A DNA stretch of 64,000 bases from Lysobacter enzymogenes. GTDB lineage: Bacteria; Pseudomonadota; Gammaproteobacteria; Xanthomonadales; Xanthomonadaceae. The notes under the pieces are model-generated. The model worked only from the letters and a program-made list of their open reading frames with translations, had not been told where the DNA came from and ran no database searches. The position numbers and the translations under genes are program-made. The stretch is from positions 3,875,001 to 3,939,000 of the forward strand of contig NZ_CP067395.1 in the NCBI RefSeq assembly GCF_017355525.1, read 5' to 3'. Positions 8,577 through 17,511 of the stretch are shown piece after piece; position 1 is the stretch's first letter; each line of letters begins with the position of its first letter.

Positions 8577-9944
8577 TTACTTCGGCCCGGCCAACTGCTT
8601 GGCCGCGCCGTACGGCCAGCCGTCGAGCGTGCCGCGCTTGATCCAGTCCAACTGCATGCGCAGATAGCCTTCGGCGATGCGGGTGTGCTGGCGCTCGCCC
8701 TTGGCGTCCTTCTCGAATTCCAGGATGCCGTGGTCGGCCTGCGGGAACACCACGCTGGTGATCGGGCGGCCGGCCTTGCCGAGTTCGGTCAGGCGCTTTT
8801 GGGTTTCATCGGAAGGCGCTTCGACGTCGTCGCCGCCGACCACCCACAGCTGCGGGGTCTTGAGCGTGCGCAGCACCGGCATCGGGTCGTAGTCCCAGCT
8901 GACTTCGAAATCGTATTTGGCGAATTCGGCCGCGATTTCGGCCGGCGTGTGGTTGGCGATCAGGCCGCTGTACTCGCCCTTGACCGCTTTCCACCACGGC
9001 TCCTTCTGGTACTTCGCGCGCGCCGCGTCGAGTTCCTTCCAGCCGCGCTTGCCGGTGGTCGAAGCGATCAGGCCGGTGGCGTCGGTCAGTTCGCGCGCCT
9101 TGCGCAGCGTGGCGGCGTCGCCGAAACCGGCGGCGCGCAGGTCCAGCACGACCTGGTCGCGGTCTTCGGCCAGCACGCCGTCGGCGAGGCCGAAGCCGAC
9201 TTCGACGAAGTCCGCCTGCGGCGTCTTGCTCGCCGCCAGCGGCGCGACCCAGCCGCCCTGGCTGCCGCCGAGGTAGCCGATCTTGCCCACGCGCCCGTCG
9301 CCCACGCGCAGCGCTTCGCGCAGCGCGGCGCCGGCGTCGTCGGACAGCTCGTGGAAGTTCTGCGTGTACTTGCCGCTGGAGCCGCCGGTGCCGCGCTTGT
9401 CGTAGACGAACACGCCGACGCCTTCGCTCGGGAACAGGTATTGCTGGAAATAGCCGTCGACGCCGGAATAGTTCTCCGAGCCGTGCACCAGCACGACCAC
9501 CGGCACCTTGTCCTGGCCGGCCGGCAGCACCAGCCGGCCGCGCAGCTTGACCCCGGCGCCCTCGAACGTGGTGTCGACGATGTCGAACTTGAGCCGGTCG
9601 CCGCGGTGGCCGTCGAACACGATGCCGTCGTCGCAGCTGCCGAGTTCGACCTTCGTCGTGTCGGCGCGCTGGGTCCAGCCGACCGTGCCGACCAGCGCGC
9701 CGTCCTTGCTGCCGGGCGCGCTGACCAGCTTGCCGGTGCGGCCGTCGAGCAGGCGCCAGCGCAGCACCGAGGCATCGTCGGTGCGGCCGATCGCGACCGC
9801 GCGGCCGTCGTCGAGGCGGTAGGCGCCGGCGTGGCAGGTCAGGTCGGCGCCTTTCGCCGCGGGCGCGGGCTCGGCGGCATGGACGGCGGTGGCGGCGAAC
9901 AGCGCCGCGGTCAGGGTGGCGATGCGCAAGGCGGTCGGGTTCAT
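8577..9944 (-). CDS. Exported alpha/beta hydrolase
   Basis: A 455-residue secreted or periplasmic hydrolase. A signal peptide (MNPTALRIATLTAALFAATA, cleavage after VHA) is followed by a roughly 110-residue beta-rich N-terminal region, then an alpha/beta-hydrolase domain: VVVLVHGSEN near 150-158 (oxyanion loop), nucleophile Ser228 in GGSQGGW, acidic residue in VVGGDDVEAP near 372 and His405 in ADHGILEF. This resembles serine aminopeptidase or acyl-esterase domains; the substrate is not deducible. ATG at 9944 is chosen because it starts a good export signal; the upstream in-frame extension is Arg/Pro-rich. Divergent from the kinase gene that follows. Confidence 0.84.
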   Translation of the reverse strand: MNPTALRIATLTAALFAATAVHAAEPAPAAKGADLTCHAGAYRLDDGRAVAIGRTDDASVLRWRLLDGRTGKLVSAPGSKDGALVGTVGWTQRADTTKVELGSCDDGIVFDGHRGDRLKFDIVDTTFEGAGVKLRGRLVLPAGQDKVPVVVLVHGSENYSGVDGYFQQYLFPSEGVGVFVYDKRGTGGSSGKYTQNFHELSDDAGAALREALRVGDGRVGKIGYLGGSQGGWVAPLAASKTPQADFVEVGFGLADGVLAEDRDQVVLDLRAAGFGDAATLRKARELTDATGLIASTTGKRGWKELDAARAKYQKEPWWKAVKGEYSGLIANHTPAEIAAEFAKYDFEVSWDYDPMPVLRTLKTPQLWVVGGDDVEAPSDETQKRLTELGKAGRPITSVVFPQADHGILEFEKDAKGERQHTRIAEGYLRMQLDWIKRGTLDGWPYGAAKQLAGPK

Positions 9945-10226
9945 GTGGGCTGGCCGTTGGAAGGGAGGTCGTGGCTTGTGATGCGCGCTTGCGCGCCGCG
10001 GTTGCAGCCTGCGCAGCGATCGCGGCCTCAACGCTGTGCACTTTCTTTTCGCGGTGCGATGTGCTGCGCGCGACGCGCGCATGACACGGGACCGGACGCC
10101 GCGCGAACCATGCCCGGCCCGCGTCCGCGCGCGCAGCCCCCGCCGGTCGTGGGCGCGCCGTGCCAGAAGTCACTTTCTGCGCCCGCCCGGTTGCCAACGC
10201 GGGCCGCCGCCGCGCAGCATTCGGCC

Positions 10227-11369
10227 ATGCCCCTGCCTTCGCCGCTGCGCGCCGTGTTGCGACCGCTGAACCTGCCCGCCGTGCTGACCTGGGTCGCGGT
10301 CGGGCTGTCGTTGCCGCTGGACCGCTCGGCGCAGGCGCCGACGCTGTGGCTGGCGATGGGCCTGTTCCTGCTGGCCTTCTTCGGCGACGAACTGTTCGGC
10401 CTGGCGCGCGCGCGCCGCGAGGCCTGGTTCGCGCTCGAGGCGACGACGGCGCTGGCGGTCTGCGCGCTGGCGCCGCGCGGCGGCGCCGCGCCGGCGCTGC
10501 TGGTGATCCTGGTCGCGCAGCTGGCGCTGGTCTATCCGCTGCGCCGGGTGTATCTGCTGGTCGCGCTGATCGATGCCGCGCTGTACCTGATCCTGCATTG
10601 GGCCGGGCATCCGGTGCCCGGCATCGTGGTGCTGGGCTTCGCCGGCTTCCAGGCGTTCGCGATGCTGATCGCGCATTACGCCAGCACCGCCGAGCAGGCC
10701 CGCGACCGCCTCGCCCTGGTCAACGCCGACCTGCTCGCGACCCGCGCGCTGCTGGCCGACAGCGCGCGCGACGCCGAGCGCCTGCGCATGGCGCGCGAGC
10801 TGCACGACGTGGCGGGGCACAAGCTCACCGCGATGATGCTCAACCTGCGCGCGCTGGCGGCCGAACCGGAGCTGGCCGAACGCCGCGAAGTGCAGATCGC
10901 GCAGCAGCTGGCCGGCGAGCTGCTCGGCGACATCCGCGCCGTGGTCCAGGCGCTGCGCGACGCGCGCGGGCTCGACCTGGGCACCGCGCTGCGCGCGCTG
11001 GCCGCGCCGCTGCCGAAGCCGACGCTGGCGCTGGAGCTCGACGAACGCCTGCACCTGACCGACCCGGCCCTGGCCGAAACCCTGCTGCGCGTGGTCCAGG
11101 AAGCGCTGACCAACGCCGCGCGCCACGCCGACGCCGCGCAGCTGCGGGTGGCGCTGCGCCGCGACGGCGCCGCGCTGGACCTGCGCATCGACGACGACGG
11201 CCGGGTGCGTGCACCATTGCGCGAAGGCAACGGCTTGTCGGGCATGCGCGAACGCGTCGCCGCGGCCGGCGGCGAACTCGATTTCTCCCTCACTCCCGAA
11301 GGCTCGATGCGCATCCACGCCCGCTTCCCGCTGCAACGCTCCGAACCCGTCGCCGCGAGGCCGGCATGA
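10227..11369 (+). CDS. NarL-family sensor histidine kinase
   Basis: A 380-residue membrane kinase. Five to six membrane segments occupy residues 15-150, followed by a coiled linker and a HisKA_3 dimerisation domain with phospho-acceptor His193 in MARELHDVAGHKLTAMM. A HATPase domain follows (VVQEALTNAARHA N-box, GNGLSGMRERV G-box). The architecture is that of DesK-like kinases that sense the membrane or a small ligand. The ATG at 10227 begins the first hydrophobic stretch. Its TGA overlaps the ATG of the response regulator, so the two are coupled. The stimulus is unknown. Confidence 0.9.
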   Translation: MPLPSPLRAVLRPLNLPAVLTWVAVGLSLPLDRSAQAPTLWLAMGLFLLAFFGDELFGLARARREAWFALEATTALAVCALAPRGGAAPALLVILVAQLALVYPLRRVYLLVALIDAALYLILHWAGHPVPGIVVLGFAGFQAFAMLIAHYASTAEQARDRLALVNADLLATRALLADSARDAERLRMARELHDVAGHKLTAMMLNLRALAAEPELAERREVQIAQQLAGELLGDIRAVVQALRDARGLDLGTALRALAAPLPKPTLALELDERLHLTDPALAETLLRVVQEALTNAARHADAAQLRVALRRDGAALDLRIDDDGRVRAPLREGNGLSGMRERVAAAGGELDFSLTPEGSMRIHARFPLQRSEPVAARPA

Positions 11370-12004
11370 GCGCGGCGCCGATCCGTATCGCCCTGGCCGA
11401 CGACCAGGCGCTGGTCCGCGCCGGCCTGCGCGCGCTGCTCGAACGCCTCGGCTTGACCATCGCCTTCGAAGCCGACGACGGCCAGGCGCTGATCGATCAG
11501 CTGGCGCACGCGCCGGTCGACGTGGTGCTCAGCGACATCCGCATGCCCGGCCTGGACGGCATCGACGCGCTGCTGGCGCTGCGCGAACGCGGCGACCGCA
11601 CCCCGGTGCTGCTGCTGACCACCTTCGACGACAGCGAGTTGCTGCTGCGCGCCGCCGAAGCCGGCGCGCAGGGCTTCTTGCTCAAGGACGCCGCGCCGGA
11701 AGACCTGCGCGACGCGATCGCCCGGGTCGCCGCCGGCGAGACCCTGTTGCAGCCGGTCAGCACCGAGCCGGTGCGCGCGCGCTACCGCTACCACGCCGAC
11801 GACGCGCCGCGCGCCTTGTTCACCGAGCGCGAGGTCGGGGTGCTGCGGCTGATGGCGGGCGGGTATTCGAACCGCGAGATCGCCAAGGCGATGTTCCTGG
11901 CGGAGGGGACGGTGAAGAACTACGTGTCGGTGATCCTGGAGAAGCTGGATACGCGCGACCGGACCCGGGCGGTGTTGAAGGCGATTACGTTGCGGGTGAT
12001 TTGA
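11366..12004 (+). CDS. NarL/LuxR-family response regulator
   Basis: A 212-residue DNA-binding response regulator. The receiver domain has IALADDQALVRAGL at its start and phospho-acceptor Asp57 in DVVLSDIRMPGLDG; the conserved Lys is in GFLLKDAAPEDL. The C-terminal LuxR helix-turn-helix reads LFTEREVGVLRLMAGGYSN then EIAKAMFLAEGTVKNYVS. It overlaps the upstream kinase by four bases (ATGA), making a cognate pair. Targets are unknown; genes of this type often control a linked transporter, but none lies here. A REP hairpin follows 28 bases after the stop. Confidence 0.93.
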   Translation: MSAAPIRIALADDQALVRAGLRALLERLGLTIAFEADDGQALIDQLAHAPVDVVLSDIRMPGLDGIDALLALRERGDRTPVLLLTTFDDSELLLRAAEAGAQGFLLKDAAPEDLRDAIARVAAGETLLQPVSTEPVRARYRYHADDAPRALFTEREVGVLRLMAGGYSNREIAKAMFLAEGTVKNYVSVILEKLDTRDRTRAVLKAITLRVI

Positions 12005-12032
12005 AGAAGCGGTTTCGACGTAGTTGCGGTGT

Positions 12033-12097
12033 CGCGGTCGCAGCTCGCGCAGCTCCTACAGGGAGCTGTTGCAGGAGCCGCGCGAGCTGCGACCGCG
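12033..12097. repeat. REP doublet forming a 65-base hairpin
   Basis: Inverted copies 12033-12061 and 12069-12097 of the TAGGAGCG-family unit, here in a variant with AGCTCGCGC(A/C)GCTCC arms, lie only seven bases apart and directly follow the response regulator stop. They could end that transcript or protect its 3' end. Confidence 0.8.
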
Positions 12098-12128
12098 ACG
12101 CTTCGCCGGCGACGAACCTCGCGAGCCA

Positions 12129-12155
12129 TGTCACACCCGCACGGCCCGGATCGTC
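12129..12155 (+). promoter_or_regulatory. Predicted ECF41-type promoter TGTCACA-N16-CGTC
   Basis: TGTCACA at 12129-12135 and CGTC at 12152-12155, separated by 16 bases, match the promoter motif known for ECF41 sigma factors, which usually autoregulate. It lies 50 bases upstream of the ECF41 gene and points at it. The match is seen directly; function is inferred from the family. Confidence 0.72.
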
Positions 12156-12204
12156 GAACCAGCACCACACCGCTATCCTGGCGCCCCCGCCGCGCCCCAC
12201 GCCC

Positions 12205-13110
12205 ATGACCCACGCCACCGACGACGACCGCCTTTTCGCCCAGCACGCGCCGATGCTGACCGGCCTGGCCTACCGCATCCTCGGCTCGCGCGCCGATGCC
12301 GAAGACGCGGTCCAGGACACCTACCTGAAGTGGCTCGACGCCGAGCGCGCCGCGATCGACAACCCGGCCGCGTGGCTGACCACCGCCTGCACCCGCCGCT
12401 GCATCGATCTGCTGCGCGCCGCCCACCGCACCCGCGTGGACTACGTCGGCTCGTGGCTGCCCGAGCCGATCCAGGCCGAACTGGCGCACGCCAGCGCCGG
12501 CAGCGAGCCGGAGGCGCACTGGACCCTGGCCTCGTCGCTGTCGACCGCGTTCCTGCTGTTGCTGGAACGGCTGACCCCGAAGGAGCGCGCGGCCTATCTG
12601 CTGCACGAGATCTTCGACCAGCCCTACGCCGAAGTGGCGAAGATCCTGGAGATCGAGGAAGCCGCCTGCCGCAAGCTGGTGCAGCGCGCGCGCGGCAACG
12701 TCGAACAGGCCAAGGTCCGCCACGTCACTCCGGCCGAGCAGCAGGACCAGTTGCTGGCCGCGTTCGAGACCGCGATCGTGCAGGGCCGCACCGCGCCGCT
12801 GGCAGCGCTGCTGTCGCAGCAGGTCGCGCTGCACGCCGACGGCGGCGGCAAGGCCACCGCGGCCGCGCAGGCGATCCACGGCGCCGACGCGGTGCTCGGC
12901 TTCATCGCCTCGGTGCTGCACCCGGCCTGCCGCGAGGACCGCTGGACCTTCGTCGACCTCAACGGCTCGCGCGGCGTGATCCTGGAGCGCCAGGGCCGGA
13001 TCGAGGCGGCGATCAGCTTCGGCTACGACGAAGGCGGCGCGCTCAGCGACATCTTCATCATGCGCAATCCCGACAAGCTGGCGCGGCTGGAGGCGGTGCG
13101 GATTCAATAG
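12205..13110 (+). CDS. ECF41-family RNA polymerase sigma factor (SigJ-like)
   Basis: A 301-residue extracytoplasmic-function sigma factor. Sigma2 (residues 8-75, EDAVQDTYLKW) and sigma4 (105-165) are followed by a SnoaL-like C-terminal extension. The three hallmark ECF41 motifs are all present: WLPEP at 84-88 in the linker, DGGGK at 212-216 and NPDKL at 288-292. In this family the extension replaces an anti-sigma factor and tunes activity. A TGTCACA-N16-CGTC promoter lies upstream, consistent with autoregulation. The usual partner (carboxymuconolactone decarboxylase or oxidoreductase) is absent; instead a convergent YafY regulator follows. Confidence 0.93.
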   Translation: MTHATDDDRLFAQHAPMLTGLAYRILGSRADAEDAVQDTYLKWLDAERAAIDNPAAWLTTACTRRCIDLLRAAHRTRVDYVGSWLPEPIQAELAHASAGSEPEAHWTLASSLSTAFLLLLERLTPKERAAYLLHEIFDQPYAEVAKILEIEEAACRKLVQRARGNVEQAKVRHVTPAEQQDQLLAAFETAIVQGRTAPLAALLSQQVALHADGGGKATAAAQAIHGADAVLGFIASVLHPACREDRWTFVDLNGSRGVILERQGRIEAAISFGYDEGGALSDIFIMRNPDKLARLEAVRIQ

Positions 13111-13150
13111 GCGCGGATCCAATGACGGCGGCGGCGCGCCGCCGCAACGC

Positions 13151-13849
13151 TCACAGCTGATCGCCCAACGACGAACCGACCGAGCGCAGGTAGGCGTTGA
13201 GCCCGCGCGTTTCGTCGGCAGCGAAGATTTCCCCGGTCGCCGCCTGCGCGACGATCCGGTCCGGGCGGAAGCTGCGGAAATCCTCGCGCAAGCGGCACCA
13301 CGCGCCGAGCGTCCAGCTGCCGCCCCAGAACGACAGGCACAGCGGCTCGATCGCGCGTTCGCTGGCGCGCGACTCGTTGTCGCGATAGGTCAGCTGCAGC
13401 ACCTGCCGGCTCTGCACCGCGGCGTAGAGCGGGTCGATGACGCCGCTGGTTTCCAGGCGGTTGCCGAGCTCCGGCGCGAAGATGCGGGTGCGCGCGGCGC
13501 GGTCGCGCAGCTCCGGCGGCAGCACCGCCTCGATCTTCAGCAGCGCCGCGGTGGCGCCGCGGCCGAGCCGCTCGCCGCCGAACGCGCGCACGAACCGGCT
13601 GCCGACGATCAGCGCTTCGAGCTCGTCGGGACTGAACATCAGCGGCGGGATGTCCGCGCCCTTGCGCAGCACATAGCCGACCCCGGCCTCGCCTTCGATC
13701 GGCACGCCCGAGCGTTGCAGGTCGGCGACGTCGCGGTAGACCGTGCGCAGCGACACCTCCAGCGTCTGCGCCAGTTGCTGGGCGGTGATGGCCTGGCGGC
13801 GGCCGCGCAGGGCATGGATCAGCAGGAACAGGCGGTCGGCGCGGCGCAT
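13151..13849 (-). CDS. YafY-family HTH/WYL transcriptional regulator
   Basis: A 232-residue regulator. The N-terminal winged helix-turn-helix (residues 1-60, RRADRLFLLIHALRGRR then ITAQQLAQTLEVSLRTVYRD) is of the HTH_11/DeoR type. The rest is a WYL-like ligand-sensing domain, with AVQSRQVLQLTYRD near 145-158 and LGAWCRLREDFRSFRPDRI near 182-200. Such proteins sense small ligands or nucleic acid and usually control an adjacent gene. The minus-strand genes upstream (13914-15745) are possible targets but are not obviously coupled. Convergent with the ECF41 gene. Confidence 0.9.
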   Translation of the reverse strand: MRRADRLFLLIHALRGRRQAITAQQLAQTLEVSLRTVYRDVADLQRSGVPIEGEAGVGYVLRKGADIPPLMFSPDELEALIVGSRFVRAFGGERLGRGATAALLKIEAVLPPELRDRAARTRIFAPELGNRLETSGVIDPLYAAVQSRQVLQLTYRDNESRASERAIEPLCLSFWGGSWTLGAWCRLREDFRSFRPDRIVAQAATGEIFAADETRGLNAYLRSVGSSLGDQL

Positions 13850-13913
13850 GCCGCATGATCCCGCGCCGCGGCGGCGCGCTCAAGCGCGCGGCGGCGGCGA
13901 AGGGCGCGGACGC

Positions 13914-15146
13914 TCACGCGCGCAGCTCCGAGCGCGCGGTCGGCGCCAGCCGCAGCAGTTGCGGCGCGGCTTTCAGATCCGCGAGCAGGGCGTCGGCGAC
14001 CGCGGCGCGCCAGCCGGCGTCCGCGGCCAACCGCCGCGGCGCTTCGGCGTCGTCGCAGCGTGCGAACCAGACCAGCGCCGGCTCGCCCTCGCGCACCGGC
14101 AGGCGCGGATAGCCGTTGGGCGTGTCGTCGGTCACGTACACGCCGAGCAGTTCGAGGCCGGCCGGTTCCAGCAGCGGCGCGAAGCCGCGTTCGAAGCGTT
14201 GCAGGAACCCGTCCTGCGCCGGCGCGTTCAACTCGCACACGCCGACGCAGACGATGCCGCCGTCTTCGCCGCGCGCGCCGACCGGCGCGCGCTCGTGCGC
14301 AGCGGCGGGCAGCGCGCAGTCCGGCCGCGCCGGCTTGAGCAGGCGCACGTCGTCGTTGTCGAGCAGGGTCGCGTTGGCGGCGTCGCGGTGGGCGCGCCAG
14401 GTCGGGCCGCCGTAGAAGCCCTGCAGCGATTCGGCGCGCAGCGCGTGGCTCGGGAAACCGCGCACCCAGGTGTAGCGGTCGGCGGCGTCGAGTTCGCGGA
14501 ACTGGCCGATCACGTGCATGCCGACGGCTTCCTGCGATTCGACGAACTCGCGCTCGAACAGCTCGATCAGATCGTCGCGGCGGCCGGGCCGCATCAGGTA
14601 GCGGCGCAGTTCGATCACCGCGTCGTCGTGGCGCAGGCGGCCGTCGTCGTCGCGGCGGCGCAGCCACATATGCCAGTTGGTTTCCCAGCTGGCGCCGCCG
14701 TCGCGCGAGAACGCCTGCTGCCAGTGCGCGGTGTGGGCGCCGATCCCGCTCCACTGGAAGCGCGCGCGCACCGGCTCGCCGTCGTGTTCGAGTTCGCCTT
14801 CGAACACGCCGACGCCGCGTTCGAAACCGCCGGCGACCGGCGGCTCCAGCACGCCGTCGTGGCTGCCGGCCCACCAGATGTTCCACTGCCGGCGTTGCAG
14901 GTCGAACAGGCGCAGGGTCATGCCCTGGAAGTCGTCGGCCTGCCCCGGCCGGCGCCAGTCGCTGAGGAAGGCGTCGACGTTGCCGAGCCCGCCGAGCACC
15001 GGCTCGCAGCTCTGGCGGGCGTGGAAGATCTCCCAATCGTCGCTGCCGGCCAAGCGCTGGCGCAGGCGTTCGTTGCGCACCTGCCAATGGCCGTGCAGGA
15101 AGTCGAAATCGTGGCGGCCGTCGCGGGCCTGGGTGTCGTCGCTCAT
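13914..15146 (-). CDS. DUF1579-like domain fused to a NIPSNAP domain
   Basis: A 410-residue cytoplasmic protein with two parts. Residues 1-175 (RHDFDFLHGHWQVRNERL, then GMTLRLFDLQRRQWNIWWA) match the lipocalin-like group found in DUF1579-type proteins. Residues about 178-410 hold a NIPSNAP-like ferredoxin-fold domain (VIELRRYLMRPGRRDDLIEL, then ESQEAVGMHVIGQFRELD). No catalytic function can be named. The ATG at 15146 gives a start just before the first domain. It lies 14 bases after the stop of a paralogue of its first half, so the pair is a small operon created by duplication, with fusion or loss of the second domain. Confidence 0.8.
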   Translation of the reverse strand: MSDDTQARDGRHDFDFLHGHWQVRNERLRQRLAGSDDWEIFHARQSCEPVLGGLGNVDAFLSDWRRPGQADDFQGMTLRLFDLQRRQWNIWWAGSHDGVLEPPVAGGFERGVGVFEGELEHDGEPVRARFQWSGIGAHTAHWQQAFSRDGGASWETNWHMWLRRRDDDGRLRHDDAVIELRRYLMRPGRRDDLIELFEREFVESQEAVGMHVIGQFRELDAADRYTWVRGFPSHALRAESLQGFYGGPTWRAHRDAANATLLDNDDVRLLKPARPDCALPAAAHERAPVGARGEDGGIVCVGVCELNAPAQDGFLQRFERGFAPLLEPAGLELLGVYVTDDTPNGYPRLPVREGEPALVWFARCDDAEAPRRLAADAGWRAAVADALLADLKAAPQLLRLAPTARSELRA

Positions 15147-15160
15147 CGTCTCTCTCTCGT

Positions 15161-15745
15161 TCAGGCCAGTCGGGTCATGCGCATGACCCAGTTGGTTTCC
15201 CAGCTGCGGCCGCCGTCGGGCGACAGCGCCTGTTCCCAGCGCACGCTGTCGGCGCGGATGTCCGACCAGACCGCGCGCGAGGGCAGCATCCGGCCCTCGT
15301 GCGCCTCGCGGCCTTCGAACACGCCGACGCCATCGCGGAAGCCGCCGATCAGCGGCGGTTCCAGCGCGCCGTCGCGGTCGCTGGCCCAGTACACGTGCCA
15401 TTGCCGGGTGTGCGGGCGGTACAGGCGCAGGGCGAAGCCTTCGATGCCGCCGTTCCAGTCGGTTCGGTAGCGGTCGACGCTGCCGAGGCCGGCGAGGATC
15501 GGGCGGCATTCGTCGGTGGCGTCGAATTCGATCCAGTCGTCGCTGCCGGCCAGGCGCTTGGCCAAGCGGCGGTTTTCGACTTTCCAGCGGCCGACGTAGA
15601 AGTCGAAGTCGTGGCGGCCGTCGTGCGGCGCGGGTGCGGCTTCAGCTGCGCTGGCCGGGCCGACGCCCGCCAGCGCGGCCAGCGGCGCGCTCGCGCCGAG
15701 TTGCAGCAGGCGCCGTCGCAGCGCGTCGATTGCAGTGGTGTCCAT
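15161..15745 (-). CDS. Exported DUF1579-like protein, paralogue of the downstream gene
   Basis: A 194-residue protein with a likely Tat export signal: RRRLLQLGASAPLAALAGVG followed by a small-residue cleavage region (ASA). The mature part, RHDFDFYVGRWKVENRRLAKR and YRPHTRQWHVYWASDRDG, is closely similar to the first 175 residues of the next gene, sharing DFDF, AGSDDW, QWHVYWA/QWNIWWA, GVGVFEG and SWETNW. Probably a periplasmic lipocalin-like binding protein; the ligand is unknown. It is the first gene of the two-gene unit transcribed leftwards. Confidence 0.8.
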   Translation of the reverse strand: MDTTAIDALRRRLLQLGASAPLAALAGVGPASAAEAAPAPHDGRHDFDFYVGRWKVENRRLAKRLAGSDDWIEFDATDECRPILAGLGSVDRYRTDWNGGIEGFALRLYRPHTRQWHVYWASDRDGALEPPLIGGFRDGVGVFEGREAHEGRMLPSRAVWSDIRADSVRWEQALSPDGGRSWETNWVMRMTRLA

Positions 15746-15866
15746 CGCGTTCCCCTCGCGTCCGGTGGCAGGGGCACAGGATCGGCGGGGGCTGCTGCCA
15801 GCCTGTTGTCAGCAGGGGTGGGGGCGGGGGCGAATCCGCAACAACGGCATAGGCGAGCTGGGCTCC

Positions 15867-15981
15867 CTGTAGGAGCGACGCGAGTCGCGACTGCGAATCC
15901 GCAGCTACGACGCCAGTCGCCTGCGGGCGAGTGACGCCGGCCGTCGAGGGTTCGCGGTCGCGACTCGCGTCGCTCCTACAG
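15867..15981. repeat. REP pair, TAGGAGCG family
   Basis: Facing copies at 15867-15895 (plus) and 15953-15981 (minus) flank 57 bases of non-coding sequence between the histidine kinase gene and the DUF1579-like operon. The minus copy ends 15 bases from the kinase stop codon, so it probably also shapes that transcript's 3' end. Confidence 0.8.
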
Positions 15982-15995
15982 GAGGCCCATCAGGT

Positions 15996-17495
15996 TCACG
16001 GCGCGACCGGCGGGAACCACACGCACACCTCGAACCCACGCCCCGGCCCGCGCGGATCGTCGGCGCCGCGCTCCAGCCCCTGGCCGCATTCGATCTTGGC
16101 GCCGTGGGTCTGGGCGATGCGCGCGACCAGCGACAGGCCGATGCCGCTGCCGCCGTCGGGACTGCCGGGCGCGCGGTAGAAACGGTCGAAGATGCGCTCG
16201 CAGTCGTCGACCGCCACGCCCGGGCCGTTGTCGGCCACGCGCAACACCGCGCCGCCGGCTTCGGCCGAGCAGCTGACCGCGACCTGGCCGTCGGCGCCGG
16301 CGTGGCGCACGGCGTTGTCGATCAGGTTGCGCAGCAGGATCCCGAGCTGGTCGACGTCGCCGAGCAAGCGGGTCGGTTCGGCGCACAGGCTGATGCGCTG
16401 GCGGCGTTCGCGCGCCAGGGTTTCGAAGTCGCGGATCACCAGCACCACCAGATCCGACAGGTCCAGCGGCGCCAGCCGCACGCTTTCCTCGCCGGCGTCG
16501 AGGCGGGCCAGATCGAGCAACTGCTCCGACAGCCGCGCGCTGCGGCGCACGCCGGCGCTGAGCCGGTGCAGCGCCTCGTTCTTTTCCTCCAGCGTGCCCG
16601 CGCGCAGCGCCAGTTCGGCGTGGGTGCTCAGCACCGCCAGCGGCGTGCGCAGCTCGTGCGCGGCGTCGGAAATGAAACGGCGCTCGTGCTGGACCGCGGC
16701 ATCGACGCGTTCGAGCTGGCCGTTGAAGGCTTCCACCAGCGGATGAAATTCGCTCGGCAAGGCGTGGGTCGGCAGCGGCGTCAGGTCGAGCGGCTGGCGT
16801 TGCAGCAAGGTGCGGCGCAGCGCGGTGATCGGCCGCAGCGAGCGTCCGATCACCATCCAGGTCGCCAGCGCGAACAGCAGCAAGATCAGCGCCGCGGCGA
16901 TCAGGCTGCCGACGATCCAGCCGCGCAGTTCCTCGACCACCATGCGCTTGCTGCGGCCGACCTGCACGACCAGGCCGCGCTGCGGATCGGACAGGGTGTA
17001 GACCTGCCAGCGCTCGCCGTCGATGACCCGGCGGGCGAAGCCGTCCTTGAACTCGGGGTTCAGCGGTTGCAGCGGCGCGGCCGCCGAATACACCACGTTG
17101 CGGCCGCCGGCCCAGACCTGGAAGCTCATCTTGCGGTCGGCGGACACCGGTATCGGCCGCTGCCGCGCCGGGTCGCGCGAGGGCAGGCGCTCCAGGCCTT
17201 CGGGCATCGAGGCGAGCACTTGTTCGGCGATCTCGCGCAGCGAGTTGTCGAGCATGCCGGTGTGCTCGCGGCCGAGCTGCCAGACCTGGCAGCTCAGCCA
17301 CACGAACCAGGTCAGCAGCACCGCCTTGAACAGCACCCAGGTCAGCTTCCAGCGCAGCGAGCGCCCGGCCGGGAATTCGCGCGAGCGGCGGCAGCGCTCG
17401 CGCCAGCCTTCGCGCGGCGCCTCGCGTTCGCGCCACGGCGCCGCGGGTTCGGCGTCGCCCGCGGGGCCGGCGTCGCGGCCGTCGACGGCGCTCAT
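15996..17495 (-). CDS. OmpR-partner sensor histidine kinase (QseC/TctE-like)
   Basis: A 499-residue inner-membrane kinase. The polar N-terminal tail of about 50 residues is followed by a first membrane span (51-73), a periplasmic sensor domain of about 115 residues and a second span (193-217). Then come HAMP-like and HisKA regions with His280 in FISDAAHELRTPL, and HATPase motifs NLIDNAVRHAGADG, RVADNGPGVA and GSGIGLSLVARI. It lies 16 bases downstream of its response regulator and is surely co-transcribed. The class often senses metals, antimicrobial peptides or small signals; nothing here fixes the stimulus. Confidence 0.92.
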   Translation of the reverse strand: MSAVDGRDAGPAGDAEPAAPWREREAPREGWRERCRRSREFPAGRSLRWKLTWVLFKAVLLTWFVWLSCQVWQLGREHTGMLDNSLREIAEQVLASMPEGLERLPSRDPARQRPIPVSADRKMSFQVWAGGRNVVYSAAAPLQPLNPEFKDGFARRVIDGERWQVYTLSDPQRGLVVQVGRSKRMVVEELRGWIVGSLIAAALILLLFALATWMVIGRSLRPITALRRTLLQRQPLDLTPLPTHALPSEFHPLVEAFNGQLERVDAAVQHERRFISDAAHELRTPLAVLSTHAELALRAGTLEEKNEALHRLSAGVRRSARLSEQLLDLARLDAGEESVRLAPLDLSDLVVLVIRDFETLARERRQRISLCAEPTRLLGDVDQLGILLRNLIDNAVRHAGADGQVAVSCSAEAGGAVLRVADNGPGVAVDDCERIFDRFYRAPGSPDGGSGIGLSLVARIAQTHGAKIECGQGLERGADDPRGPGRGFEVCVWFPPVAP

Positions 17496-17511
17496 GGCGC
17501 GGCGCTCGCGT

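Noticed and set aside
8499..10226. Upstream extension of the NarL-type kinase frame through the hydrolase gene
   Set aside because: Antisense to the alpha/beta hydrolase with its intact catalytic motifs; the kinase proper begins at its first membrane span, ATG 10227.
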